Under the pieces are notes generated by a model. The model made no database searches and had not been told where the DNA came from. It saw nothing but the letters and a program-made list of their open reading frames with translations. Both the position numbers and the translations under genes were made by a program. DNA of 64,000 bases from Epinephelus fuscoguttatus (taxonomy: Eukaryota > Chordata > Actinopteri > Perciformes > Serranidae), in the NCBI RefSeq assembly GCF_011397635.1, contig NC_064759.1:14342428-14406427 (forward strand), read 5' to 3'. Positions 1-13,000 of this stretch are shown piece after piece. Every line of letters begins with the position of its first letter. Position 1 is the first letter of the stretch.

Positions 1-993
1 TCTGATTTGCAGCTTTTCAGGCTGATCTCGTGGCTGAATATAGTTTGTGGCTCCTTAAAATATGAATGAGGATAGTGGTAGTGAGATACTGGCTATAGCT
101 GCATTTGTAGTAGTGATGAAAAGGCAAAAAACAGAAACAAAACGAACATCAGATGGACTGTAGTCATCATAAATAGGCCACAATAATTTATATAACAAGC
201 GCCAGTTGATCAGTCAATGAGAGTGTGTTTGTGTGTGCCGGCGAATTGACCAGCTGGGTTGCAGGTGACACCATCAGCCAGCTTGAGTCGAGCTCAGATC
301 AGCCAGTTCATGCTGCAACTTTTCTCTGCGACGTTCTAAAATAATTTAGTCTCGTTGCGAATCATTGGTCTGAAGTGGGCTTAAGTCATCATATTATATT
401 GAACATTTCTGTCATCTCAGGAGCCTATCACCTCGTTTCTTTCTCCCAGGCCCTGTTGTCCTCATTTAACTTTAACTTAAGTAACTCTGAGTCCTCCTGA
501 CTGTGCGTCATTATTTGCTGCCTATGGCGTCACAGCACAGGACTCAAAACTGCTGCATTTAAAAAACAGTCTATACTTTGCTCCGTTTTTATCAATGAAA
601 ATACAGAGAGGTTTTAGTGAATTTTTCATTTTTTAAACTATAATATCCCTGTCTTTTTTCATCAGCAATATTGCTCGTTGATATAGCACCCGTTAGTGTT
701 TAGCGACGTCTATGCTGTCTCTTCATCTTCTCATCTTAGTCATGGAAAAAAGGGTTGTTGTCGAATATGTTTAGTCATAGTTTTTGTTAATGAATTAACG
801 GCCTTGGACGAATAGTATCTCTGAGGCTAACATCAAAAAGTCACTTTCTAAAATCAGGTGTTGGGAGATGGGGAGATGACTTCTAATCAGGGTCATCTCA
901 TGCTCAGAGAAATACGGTAGTTTTCCAGAGAAATGCACCCGGCTGGTCCACAACAGCAGAACAGACTGTAACTCTGTCTCTCTTCTTGTCCAG
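1..993. other. Presumed intron upstream of the first exon
   Basis: I find no convincing coding exon here. The segment is AT-rich and ends in a good 3' splice acceptor (pyrimidine-rich run then CAG at 991-993) that opens the coding exon starting at 994. It is most simply the last intron of the gene entering from the left edge. Confidence 0.5.
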
Positions 994-1183
994 GCGTGCT
1001 CCGTTGCCCCTGGCGATGCGTGGACGCAGAGCGCTGGTCGACGACCTCTCATTGGAGAACTCCGACTCAGAGGAGCCCCCCGCCTCGCCGACCCCCTCCT
1101 CTGGACTCCCAGGAACCCCGACTCCCTCCTCTGAACACAGCCTGGACCCTCCGCCACCCTACAGCGTCAACAACACAGAGTGA
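994..1183 (+). CDS. C-terminal exon of an unidentified gene (partial; ends in a PPPY motif)
   Basis: This is the last coding exon of a gene that begins left of the window. A CAG acceptor at 991-993 leaves one base to complete a split codon. The reading frame then runs for 62 codons to TGA at 1181-1183. The peptide is first basic (RGRR), then rich in Ser, Glu and Pro, and closes with PPPPYSVNNTE. PPPY is a classic WW-domain ligand, as used by NEDD4-family ubiquitin ligases and YAP-like proteins. The SxPTPSS phrase occurs twice, which suggests a disordered tail. No globular domain is visible and I do not recognise the family. A polyadenylation signal AATAAA lies at 1818-1823. That the exon is real rests on the acceptor, the open frame and a codon composition richer in G+C than the flanks. 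Confidence 0.6.
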
Positions 1184-1830
1184 CGCACACACAGACTCAG
1201 TTACAAACACACACGCACACACACACACACACAAACACGCCGGCCTCTCACAGCCTCGACTACTCAGGAGTGAAGGAGTGACACACACACACAGCACGCA
1301 ACAACTCTGTAGTTTATAAAAGTAAATTTAGGATGAACACATCAGGCGCTACAACTGTAAAACGACCTCACTGACAAGGTGTACAAATTTTACAACTGGA
1401 ATTAATTTTTATTTTGTAACAAACTGTGACATAAAAAAAACAACGTTGGAAATTTCTACATGACATCGCTGTAATGCACTTCTGAGAAACTAAACTACAT
1501 TTCCCAGAGTTCTGAGGGGAAACTAACTAATTTCACGATGCTGTACAGTAACTAGAGCGCAGAGAACAATACGGTGATCACGTCTTTTACATTAGGAGGT
1601 ATTTAAAAGCTAAGCCATGTTTAACCCTGTGAAGAGGATTGAATATATATATATGTATATGTATGCAATCTGATTTTATAAAGGGCTGCTGGAGGGTGAA
1701 AATACTTCTAAGAAATGTTAAGACAATCTATATACATGTTACATAAAGCGGGAGAAGTCGAATAGACACTGGAACAATGTGATTTCTGACATTTTGATAT
1801 GTCAGTTTTAACAGAACAATAAATGAGAGA
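1184..1830 (+). other. Probable 3' UTR with CA microsatellites
   Basis: This follows the stop codon at 1183. It holds short CA/CACACG runs near 1195-1240 and 1280-1300 and a TA run near 1647-1660. An AATAAA at 1818-1823 is the first good polyadenylation signal. Confidence 0.45.
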
Positions 1831-3194
1831 CTTTGAATAATTTGGCAAATAGAAAGGAAACAAAATGTGAAAGAGAAATGGCAACTAGTAACCAATATTT
1901 AATGAAACTTTTATTGTAAATGGTTGATCAGAAACTGGGAAACATTACACTAAGCTGTCTAATTTTCATATAATTTGTCCGAGCTGTAGAGACACAAACA
2001 TTTGACCTTTAAAAAAAATTAAAGTTGTATTAAAAGAATAAATAAATCCTTTTTCAGTAGATTAGAAACAGTACGTTGTTAGACAAAGCAGTAGGTAGTG
2101 TTAGATAGTTTCTTTAACTTAAATCTTAACATATTGCTTCAGAAATTTGTATAATTTATATCCAATGTTAAGTTATTGATCGCTGGTTATTTTCTGTATG
2201 ACTCTTCTTGTCTCGTGGGGAAGCATGTCAGTCGGATCATTTCTGCTCCTGCTGGCGCCGACGTCGACCTGAAGTGGTCGGTCAGCGTCACAGCGTGGAG
2301 TCTCAGAGGTAAATTTGCATTGAAGACCTTTCCTAGTTTGACCTGTAAAGGTCGTCGCTGGTGTAGAAAAGAAAATGTATGGGTTGTCGTCCACGGCAAC
2401 GTAATGAAAAATAACCTGTGGAGAACTGTATTAATTGATCATTTTATCCAAAGCAGAACAAATTGTGACAATGGATCTTTTTTTTGTTGTTTTAGACTGA
2501 TAAACACATCACATTTTTACTTCGACAAGCATCTTGTACATTGTAATTTTGATTTTTAGCGATTATCTGTGTAAATTATTGATCAAACAAAGCTTTTGTG
2601 TTTAACCAAATGGTGGGCGTATGGATGAGAAAAAGGGACTTAAATAAGTAGTAAACGTAGAGTAGCTGTAGAGTAGGTGACGTGAGCAGAGGCTGGTGGT
2701 GTTCTCTACTATCATCCTCCGCTGGATGATCTCCTCAGTAGAATAAACTCCGCCTCTGCTCGATCCCTGTGTAGAATAACTGAGCACGAGACTCAAAGCA
2801 TTTTCAGAAACTAGTAGTATTAGATAAAAAATGACAATGGAGGCACTGGGGAATGAATTTTTATGAAGCAAACGGCAAGTAGAACAAAATGTAGATTTTT
2901 TTTTTTTTTCTACCCTAGCTATCGACTCGATGTGTGTGGTGTCGACCAAACACAATTAGCTTGACGACCCTGCTGTGAAACAGACAATGTTTTTGTGAAA
3001 CCTGGTTTCAAATGTTTTTATTCTGGTGAAACATCTCCATTTTTCCTCAGCATGTTTTATTCACTGTGTAACAGACAGTTATTTTATCTCTGTTCATGAC
3101 CTCCTTCAGCACCCGTTTGCCTGTCATAGCTTAAGGGCCGTCCAGGAAGTAAATGTGATGTTGAGATTTTGACGTAGAGACAAATAGCAATGTT
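1831..3194. other. Spacer, nothing recognised
   Basis: This is AT-rich sequence. The open frames in 2176-2559 and 2602-2955 show no family resemblance, no splice framework and no coding bias I can defend. I see no gene here. Confidence 0.4.
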
Positions 3195-4199
3195 TTAAAG
3201 ACGTAGTTTACCACTTTGGGAAATACGTATATTCGCTTTCCTGTAGAGAATTAGATTAGAAGACAGACACCACTTTCATGTCTATATGGTAAATATGAAG
3301 CTACAGGCAGCAGCCAGTTAGCTTAGCTTAGCAGAAAGACTGGAAACAGAAGGAAACAGCTAGCCTGGTTCTGTTCAGAGGTGACAAAATCCACCTACAA
3401 ACAGCTCAAAGGCTCTCTTTTACTCTTTCTTTTTTTTTTTTTTTTTAAAAGCTATGTCCACATGTATTCATATATTTTTGAAAATAGATATTTTTATCCT
3501 CCATTTTAAAGAGTAACTCTGTCCATGTGACATGTGTTTTACTAAATATCTCCGTCCACACTAGAATGCTAAAATGACTCCAAACACTCGCAGGTGTCAG
3601 CTGTCAACCGTCTCCTACGTTAATTTATTTTTATTTTATTATCATTATTATTTTTATTTTTTATTTTATTTTATTTTGTTTTATTTTATTATTTTTAAAG
3701 ATATTTTTGGGGGGGCTTTTTTGCCTTTATTTGATAGGACAGATATAGCATGAAGGAGGGGAGAAGGTGGGGATGACATGAAGCAAAAGGCCATGAGTTT
3801 GAATCAGACCTGCCGCCGCTGCGGCAAGGACACAGCCTTTGTACTTGGGGCACCTGCTCTACCAGGTTAGCCTAGGGGGCGCCCCACCTTTGAAGGCATT
3901 TTTAAAAAAAATCTCAGTTTTGGTGACTTGTGTGTGGACAAGGCCAAACATGGACAAAAACATCTGTATGTGTAGACAGGGCCTCAGAGATGCTGACAGG
4001 TGTGTTTTGTTGCCTTTGTGCAGAGCCAGGCGAGCTGTTTCCCTCTGTTTCCAGTTCCTGTGCTAAGCTAAGCTAAATGTGTTTTGGCTGTAGCTTCATA
4101 TTCATCTTCAGACATGAGAATGATTCTGATTTTCTGGTTTAACTCTCAACAAAAGAATTAAACAAGCCTATTTCTATTAATGGTAAACTGTTCCTTTAA
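3195..4199. repeat. TTAA-bounded MITE with long imperfect terminal inverted repeats, containing a SINE
   Basis: The left end reads TTAAAGACGTAGTTTACC. The reverse complement of the right end reads TTAAAGGAACAGTTTACC. The similarity extends inward over roughly 140 bp on each side, including the palindromic GTTAGCTTAGCTTAGC (about 3317-3332) and its partner GCTAAGCTAAGCT near 4062. Both ends carry TTAA, the target-site signature of piggyBac-type elements. No transposase frame is present, so it is non-autonomous. The interior holds an ATTTT-rich simple repeat near 3620-3700 and a separate SINE. A diverged relative lies at 8930-9276. Confidence 0.7.
3695..3888 (-). mobile_element. tRNA-derived SINE, minus strand, nested in the MITE
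   Basis: Read on the minus strand, the segment starts with GGGGCGCC. It then has an A-box-like AACCTGGTAGAGC and a B-box-like GATTCAAACTC, in the order and rough spacing of a RNA polymerase III tRNA promoter. The body ends in a T/A-rich tail near 3695. It matches my memory of a very common teleost SINE whose consensus includes TAGCTCAGTGGTAGAGC. It lies inside the TTAA-bounded element, so it is the younger insertion. Confidence 0.65.
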
Positions 4200-7091
4200 A
4201 TTACAAAGAATGTCACTGGCGCTTTAACTTTAAATTAGAACTCAAGAAAGATAAAGATAAATCACAAATGTTGCTCTGAATGTTTTCTTTATATTCTGGT
4301 TGTGTTATATTAGGATTGATGATCCTGTTGGTGTTTACCGTTTGATTACGCGCAGGGCCGGTACAGTTTTCGGTAATCAGGGCTGTCATCATTGCTCCAT
4401 TCTTCTTCCGTCCGTTTTAGATTAATGGAATTATATTTTAATGAAGCAGCAATGCAAAGATAACGTGCGAAACAAGAACAATGAGCATGTACAGTGCTAA
4501 TGTCCCTGCATCCATCAGACACGTTCAGCTTTTTATTTTGCCAGGTTCACCATGATTCACAGTCAGTGACCGGTGAAGAAAGATCAAGAGTTTGACTACT
4601 GACAACATATATGTAACGCCCTATCAAAGGGTTTTATTTTTTATTTTCTGTATGTACAATTCTTTTATTTTAGCAATTTAAGTTTGAAGCTGTGTTTTTT
4701 TTTTTAAAGATATTGTGTAAATGCTGCACTTTACACATGACCAGTGGAGATGAACGCAGCCGGACATTGTCAGCACGTCACGTCTGCTTTGTCAGGTTGT
4801 ATTTGATCTCAAAGAGGCCGACATTAAGCATCAAGCCAAATGAGCTGACGTCACAAGCTGTCACTCTGAACTGTTCACTTCAATGTCGTGATCTCAGAAT
4901 GTCGTATCAACGTCTAAACGTGGTGGCTTCGTTTGCGCCCTCATAGACCAAAATCTGAAGACACGTGGATTGAGCTGCTGGAGCGAGAACGGTTCTGTTC
5001 GCCTGTAGCAAAGAGACGAGGCCGGTGCTTCTCTAAGGTGTTATTTTTCTCTCTGTGTTTTATGGCTACTGTGGAACTTGAAACATTTTGGAAGAAATGT
5101 GTTTTATTGTTTTAGCCTTTTTTTGTTAATGATGCTGTAATTATAAAACATCTGACTGGGGTTAACTTTAATATATGTCGTTGGTTTTGATCTTTGTGTT
5201 TCTGTGTGTTTCTTTGGCCACATTTACAAGTACTTAAATATAAAGTGGAGGTATTTTGCTCAAGTATTTCCATTTTATGCCACTTAATACTTCTGCTCCA
5301 CAACATGTCAGAGGAAAACATTGTACTTTTGGTAATGTAAAAACTATTATGGGTTTATAAAATGCTAATTTAAGTTTATTAAACTACAAAACAGCATGAA
5401 AAGCAGTTTAAATTAGCTTGACCAGCTTCAATTGTTGATGAATCAGTAATAATAATATCTTAATATACTGCATTATATACTGAAATAGCGCAACACTCAC
5501 AGGGGCCATTTTAATCTGAATTATAATTTATTTTCCTTGATACTTGTATTTACTTATATGACATCTTCAATGATGGACTTTTACTAATTCTACTGATTTA
5601 ATTGAGCATTTTATGATGCAGTATCACTACTTATAGGGCTCTTGATATTTTCTCCATCACTTAAACACACACACAAACACTAGAAAGCAAGAGTTATTAG
5701 CATTTTAACAGCATTTATTGTTTATATATTGGCATTATGAATATTTGTTACCACTTTAAACATTAATATTACATTAGGCAGTAATACCAAAGTAATCAGT
5801 GCACAGACTGAGAAACAAAAAGCTCATGTAACAGTAAAAAGCTTAAACACATGTACATATAAATGGTTTGGTGCATAATGGGACAAATAACGTTTAGATT
5901 GAGGATGTATTGTATATGATTATGTATATTATTTGCTGCCAGTCAAATGTGTTTAAAATGAAAAGAAGATGATTTAAATTTGTGGTTCAATCACAAGCAA
6001 AGTCATTTTTCGGGCCTCTTTGCAGCAAGGTGTCACAAAAACAATGAAACACAACAAAACAGTTGAAAATATTAAATGAGCTGCTACTACAGACACTTTA
6101 CAGAATACAGCAGTCCTTAAAGATGAAACTAAGAAGTAGGTATCTGAATTGAAATGTGTTACTGTCATTTTACTGACAATCAAGTTGCCTCAAAATTGAG
6201 ATGTCTTTCATGTTTTTAGTATAATTTTATATGCATAACATCCCCTGTGTACCTCCTTTGTTATGTCTTTTGAATCTGAAAGCTAACAGTTTATAGGCCC
6301 CTAAGGAAAAGGAAACATTTGGGTGTAAAGTGAAACAGAAAAAAAAAAAACAAGTCTCTTAAATGAAGTTTTTTTCCAGTATTTTATTTGGGAGGTCGTT
6401 TTATTTGTTTTGCAGAGAGAAGTTACAACTGTCATCATGTTCTTTGTTTCTTCCAGTTAACTTTAAGGTAAAGAAAAATCACAGTTGCTTTTATATTATT
6501 TTATATTTTCCAAATTTCACAGTATTACACCACACATTTATTTTTTACTTTTTAAAATTTTCTTTAACAGTAGACAAACAATACACTAACATGACATCAC
6601 TCAAATAAACTTTAAATAAGTTAATTTACAACAAGGACAATAAATGTAACATCCATAGCAGAAAGTACAAAGCTTAAAAAATTTAATCAATAGGTGAATA
6701 TGTATTTTTAAAAAAAATTAAATGTTACATTTCCTCCATGTATATGGCAGCCATTCATCAGTCAAACATCTCTTTCCTCAGTGTCTTATAATGCTATTTC
6801 CCATAAAATGTTCCTTAATAGAATAAATATCCTCCATTTTACCTGCAAGAATATATGTGATATGTTTTCCAAAACATCCAAATTGTCATAACCTGATATA
6901 ACATCCTGTAAAGTTTTTCTGAGCTCAGATTGTTGGAACAACAGATTTTTTAAATGCATTCAAATTAAAGAATAAAACGCAAACGACAACTCCAGAAAAA
7001 AAATTGCTGTTGAGAAAAAATTTCTCAACATGGTACAGTTTTCCACATGTGTAACAAACCTCCATAAAAAGCATGTTCCCTAGCACTCCAT
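4200..7091. other. Spacer and probable minus-strand 3' UTR
   Basis: There is no supported gene. About 5220-5620 resembles a dispersed teleost repeat built of 'tacttaagtattt / ctactttatacttctactcc'-like phrases. The part nearest 7091 is probably the 3' UTR of the minus-strand gene that stops at 7092. Several reverse-complement AATAAA signals occur in this AT-rich stretch and I cannot choose among them. Confidence 0.4.
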
Positions 7092-10000
7092 TTACTTCCC
7101 GTCCTTTAAGATATCAGTGAATAGCCAGTCGTCCTCCTGAGGCGGTGTCGGGATGGGGCGATGCTCAGGATTACAAAGCGGGACAGAGAAAGATTGAGCG
7201 ACGCCCTCGAATGGTGTAAAGTTTTGGATATTTTCAGGATGAACCAGCAGACAGTGACTCTCCTCCTGAAGATGCTGGTACATGTGCAGCTCTGAGGCGT
7301 TGTAGTCGTAGCTGATGGATGTCTGGAACTGGTTCTGGATGATGTCCGTCTCTTGGGTTGGCTTAAAACTGTTAAACTGTGTGTCTTCATTTTGTCTTGG
7401 CGCCTGCGAGCTCCCCTGATTACTCTGGAGCTGGTTTATGGTCGATCCCTGATCTCCATGACAGCTGTATTCATATCTGTACTCACCCGTCTCACAGCGT
7501 GGATCCTCCACCTCAGGTCTGTGGCTGAAACTATGAGACTGATCCGCAAATCCAACATCATCAGCACAGAATTCCCGCTCGGCGTCACCTTGGCATGCAA
7601 TGATACTTTCAATATAAGCGTCTACGTCCACACAGCCTCCAAACTCCTTACTACCAAAAAGATCCATAATATCTGTCCACTGACTCTCTGAAATGTCAGC
7701 AATGCTCTTCTGCGTGCAGGTCGAGACGCCTGTGAACATCTGGATCGAGAGGTCGCACAAGTCGAGAGACAACGGAGAGAGCTCTGGAGAGAAGGACGGA
7801 GAGACGTCCACAGTTTGGTCGAACTGGATGAAATCCTGCTGAGTTGTTTGACAGTCTTGTGCAAGGTTGTTGGCCGACTTCAGCTGACCTTCATCATAAC
7901 ACTCCGCATAAAAGAGCTCTGCCTCAGGGTGATAGTCGAAGGCTTTTGGGGAGCTTGTAGGTGTGACCTTAACCAGTTTGTGGTGTCTTGTCTGTGTCTC
8001 TTTTTTCTGTCTCTCTTTATTCCAGTTGTTTTTTCTCGTGGTGCAGGTGGAGGGCTGTGATTTGGGGTGTCGTTTCCAAAGATGTCCCAACTCCAGCTGC
8101 TTCTTTTCACTGATGTCAGCTTCATGTGAGCCAACAGAGACGTCACTCCTACACTTAGAGATGCCATCTGCATCAGTGTGAGCGTTGCATTTATTTGAGT
8201 CTTGGGAGGGTCGACCTGACTGCTCAAGTGTCTCTGGCTTCTGCGATGGCGGCGACTTTGAGTTGTTTCCCGCTTCTCTTAAATACAGAGCATTTGCCAG
8301 CTGGTGGTTTCCTGCTTCGATGTCTGCAAACTTTCTGTTGAGAGAAACAAGCGAGATGAAAGATGACACTTTGAACAACAGTAGTTTTCATGTAACCTCA
8401 AAGGATCAGGTCGACACTTTGGGATAAACGATTATAAACTTTCTTGCAGAGAGTAACCGCTCATTTCTCCTTTTGCATATTGAAATAAAGAGGTTCATTT
8501 CATACGTTGTATTCGTCACTGCCCTCATACTCCCATGTGTCCTTTATGTTGGCATAGATACATCCAATAGATGGCATGAGAGAGCAGAGTCAAAATTGTG
8601 GATGATGTCATAACAATGTACCTGTTAACGGAGGTAGCGTTGTAAATGGTGGTGGTCTGTGAGGCCATTAAATAAAACCTGACACGTGGACAGAGAGTTC
8701 TGTTCACTGTGTCTCCAATTCATTTCAGTCTGCCATTTTTAAAATGTCTTTCATGTCATATCTAATTTGAACTACTCTACAGTGCCCCCATTATCTCTGG
8801 TGGTACTGCACCCTTTCGTCTGTATCAATAAGCCCTCAGAAAACGTGCATAAATACGAACAAAATAAATCCAGAGTACGGACAGAAGGCTCCATCTGTGC
8901 GAGAAATGTAACTACTGTTGAGCGTAAATGAGCCATTAGATGAAAAGACATACGCCACTGTCATGACTGTACAGTATGTTGAAATGAAGCTAAGTCAGTT
9001 AGCTTAGCTTAGCACAAAGACTGTAAATGGGGACATGGCTAGCCAAGCTCTGTCCAGTGGTTACAGGGATGTTGGACTATCTCTTAGCAGGGTGTAGTGA
9101 CACTCTGGGTTGTCCGTTAGCAGCATGGTGGTTTTGTCAGTGTTTATGCTAAGCTAAGCTAACAGGCTGCTGGCTGTATCCTCGTATCCACTGTACAGTT
9201 AAGAAAGTGGCAGACACATTCTCCCCTAACTCTTGGCAAAAACATTATTTCCCAAAATATCAGACTTTGACTTTAAAATGAAGCAACGTGTGTAGGCCTT
9301 CGTGAAAATCGCTGAGATCAAAATGACCCTTCTTTTTCTAATTTTTTTTTATTCTGAAGTGTTTTAAGAGGCCTGAAGAGGTGAAATGTATGGTGGCTAA
9401 GAACAGCCGTGCTTGCAGGTATTTTTTAACGCCATTATCTTGAGGTAACGAAGTAATTAACTTGTGTCTTGAGATGATGGCATTAAAAAAACATGATTGC
9501 CAGCATGGCCGTTACGACAGAGCTTATTTTCTTGTGATCACTGGTTTATTTCTTAATTCTCCAGAAGTGATAATCAGATAATTCATCACAAGAAAATGAT
9601 TTGTTTTCTTGAGATCAAAGGATAATTACGGAGTTCTTTAAAATGAGTGTCTGGTTCATTTAATCACTTGATTTCAGCCTTCAGGATCGCTGTCATGACT
9701 GTCGAGGAGGATCCTGGTATAAATGTTACAGATGCATCTCTAACAGAAAGTCCCAATGGAAATTCTGCCTGTGTTAGTCCTTAATGTACAATCTGACGCA
9801 CTGATCAGTAATGGGTACTACTTTAATCTGACATTTTCATCGTAAATCAGTTGATACAGTTGTCAGAAGGCCATCTATGCATGCTGCATCCTGATAAGTA
9901 GGCTAGCCTAATAAGTGGAAACAACCTGTTTGTGATAAGAGGATGATCATCTCATTATCTGCAGATAACAAAGTTTGTTTTCTCAAGGTAACAAAATAAT

Positions 10001-13000
10001 TAACTTGTGAACTAGAGATAACGGCATTAGAAAATAATAAGTGCAAGCACAGCCTATGTTGGTTTCCATACACTGTGTCCAGTGTCACAGAAAACATTGA
10101 GAAAGACCTGTAAAAATAAACATACTGCTGTGGGACAGATTTTATCTGTAAAGTATCAGCTAGTGTTTTTCTGATGCTGCCACACACCTCTGGATCATGT
10201 TGTGCAGGAAGCGGCGGTGGTTGACCTGCCGTTTGGACGGCCGGTTCTTCCTGGGTTTCTGCAGAGTCCTCATCATGTGACCCGCTGCTGAGGTTACAAA
10301 GGTGTGGAGGTCACGACCCCACGGGACCCCTCGCTCCAACCCGGGCTCAAGAGTCACAGAGATGGACGGTCGCATGTCTGGAAGAGAGAGAGATGAAGAG
10401 TGGGAGTCAAGAGATGTGTTCAAAGAGAGTGAGACAAGTGAAGACATGAAGGTGAGGAAAGACAAATACTGTGATGGAATCAGATCAAGTGACGTGAAAA
10501 TCATCTCTTTCAAAGCCATGGACCTTGATGCATTTAAACGTTAATATTTATTTATTTATTCATATTATGAGTAAAAACAATGTTAATGAGCTGAGGAGAA
10601 AGCACAGGACAGCTCTGTTTGGAAAAAACAAAACAGCTTAAAAATGTTGTGAGTTTCAAATGAGACTTTCATCTTAACTACAATTTTTAGGTACTTGGAC
10701 TTGATTATTTCAATTTTTGCCACTGTATATTTGAAAGTGCCCCATGATAGAGTAAAATGTTCTACTTTGTACACTATTACATTTATTTCACAGCTGTAGT
10801 TACCAGTTCAGAATCACAGTAAGGTTTATGACCAAGTTATTTTTCACTTAGAAGGAATTTGTCTTGGTGTTTGGTGCTGGAAAAAAACATATTAGGATTA
10901 AATAAAAATAAAGACAAAGTACTGCAACAGCCAAGGACATGAATAGAAAATACAAAAAATACAGTAAAAAAATTATAAAAGTCTGAAAAATATTATAACA
11001 AGACAAATATGTATAATATACTGTAGCTGTTTTAGAATGAAAAAGCTGTTCGGTTTTGTGCACAATAAGGATGAACATGGGTATATATAATAAATATAAT
11101 GAAATATATAATGCATGCGTGTATGTGTGTTATGCTCAATATTGCAATTTATTACCTTTTTTAACTGAAATGTCCCCAAAGGAAAACTTTGTCAACATCT
11201 GTTTTACCTAATAAGATAACGTTTTCAGTGCGTTCATCTCACTTCAAAACTTTAATTAAAAGCCTAGTCCCTTTTACTGGTCCGGTGTGGCATCACATTT
11301 TGGCAAATGAACACTTGTCTCAATTAGACATCTGGTCTGGTTGCCAAGCAGTTCATTGTTTTATATAGAAGTTATTCAGATGTATAAAACCAGGTTGTTG
11401 GCTACTTCAAATTGTGCGTCCATTCCTGGATTACCCTGTAAGTTATTCATATTCCTTTAGTCCATCAGGGTCCTCAGATCAAAAGAACCAAAAGGGTTTT
11501 TCATAAAAATTCATCCAAGTTGTGTTTAACAGGATAAAGCCGTGTTGTGTCGGTATGCTGGGTGCTGTAACTCTCTCTCTGATGTGCTATCTGTCAAAGC
11601 TAGATCAAATGAATGATTCATAATTGATATATTATCTGAAGCCTTATTTTTACACAGGTAATATTTATCACAATTTGATTGTATCACTTGATCTTTGCTG
11701 AGCAACAGTTTTGTGTGAAAGGAATTAAAGGCCTGTCCCAAATATAGGCCTGTTGATTTCTGTGATTTAAGAAAATAATATCCCGGCTACTAATTAAGGT
11801 TTTATGTAAACCGTTTGTATTGCAGAAAAATGTATCTAGAGGAATGAAAAAAGCAATGAATTTTATTAATTAATCAAGTAGGCTACCAAAAGTTTAATTT
11901 GTATTTCCATTGCATTAATACAAAAATATATAATAAAAACAAAAACTTGTGGAGTCCCTGTCTAGATACAATATGGCCACATAACATGTCGCATTACTCT
12001 GCTGTATTGATGTACAAAACCCATGTTGATCTTACAAAATACAATGCACTGCTATGGCTCAATCTACCCAACATTACAGTATACATGGTAATACAGAACG
12101 CTGCTTACACATTATTGACATACCAATCTAATAACACACACATAGATGGTAATATAACACCAACAGGAGACATTTTTCTGGTAATACAAATGTACTTTTA
12201 CGTAACATTTTGAATGGAGTGTTTTTACATTGTGGTGCTGTTGCTGCTTACTACAACTGTGACTTTTGCTCAGATAAAAGATCTGAATACTTCTCAGCCC
12301 ACTGCCTATCATAAGTCTTACAGTAGAGGGTTGATGCATTAGAAACAAACAAACAGTACCAGCTGTTAGTTTTGCTCCATTCAGTTCAGCTCAATAGAAA
12401 AATAAAGAATAAATAAAGTCATGTTTACCTTGTTCCTCGTAGGGCTGCAGTGTGTCTTCGACTCTTCCTACCAAGGAGCACTGAGGACTTGATGGAGGCG
12501 GGCTGCCTCAGAGAGAGGTGCAGTAATTTAATTGCTGATGTATGTCTCTGCGTGTATTGTGTGTCTGTGTGTGTGTGTGCAAATTAAGTCAAGTGACACA
12601 AGCGCTCAATGCAAATGCACAAATTCCCCCTGTTTTTCTCCTCCAGCAGCTTGAATAGAAAACAACTTGACAACCTGATAGTGGGAGAGGAAGTGAGACA
12701 CGATGAGAGGCTCTGAAAAGAAAGAGGCAATTATCTAAGAAGTCAACTGCTCTGGAGGTGTGTGTGTGCACGTGTCTCCATTGTGTGCCACACCAAAGGC
12801 AGCTTGTTAAATACTGGCTGACACAAACGCACCAGTTGAGGCAGTTAAAAAGGAATTAATTGATCAGCTTAAACTCTGGACCTCATTATCACATTCTCAG
12901 AGGGAAGAGCTGAGGTGGTTGCTACTGGCTTTAATTGACCTTTGTGAGTCAATAACACACCTTCCACATGTAGAGTTTTGCATATCTATGGCAGCAGGTG

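Noticed and set aside
2176-2559. 127-codon plus frame in the left spacer
   Set aside because: No ortholog-like motif and no splice sites; the overlapping minus frames are equally open.
12559-12580. GT run as a possible regulatory Z-DNA element
   Set aside because: It is an ordinary short microsatellite with no supporting context.
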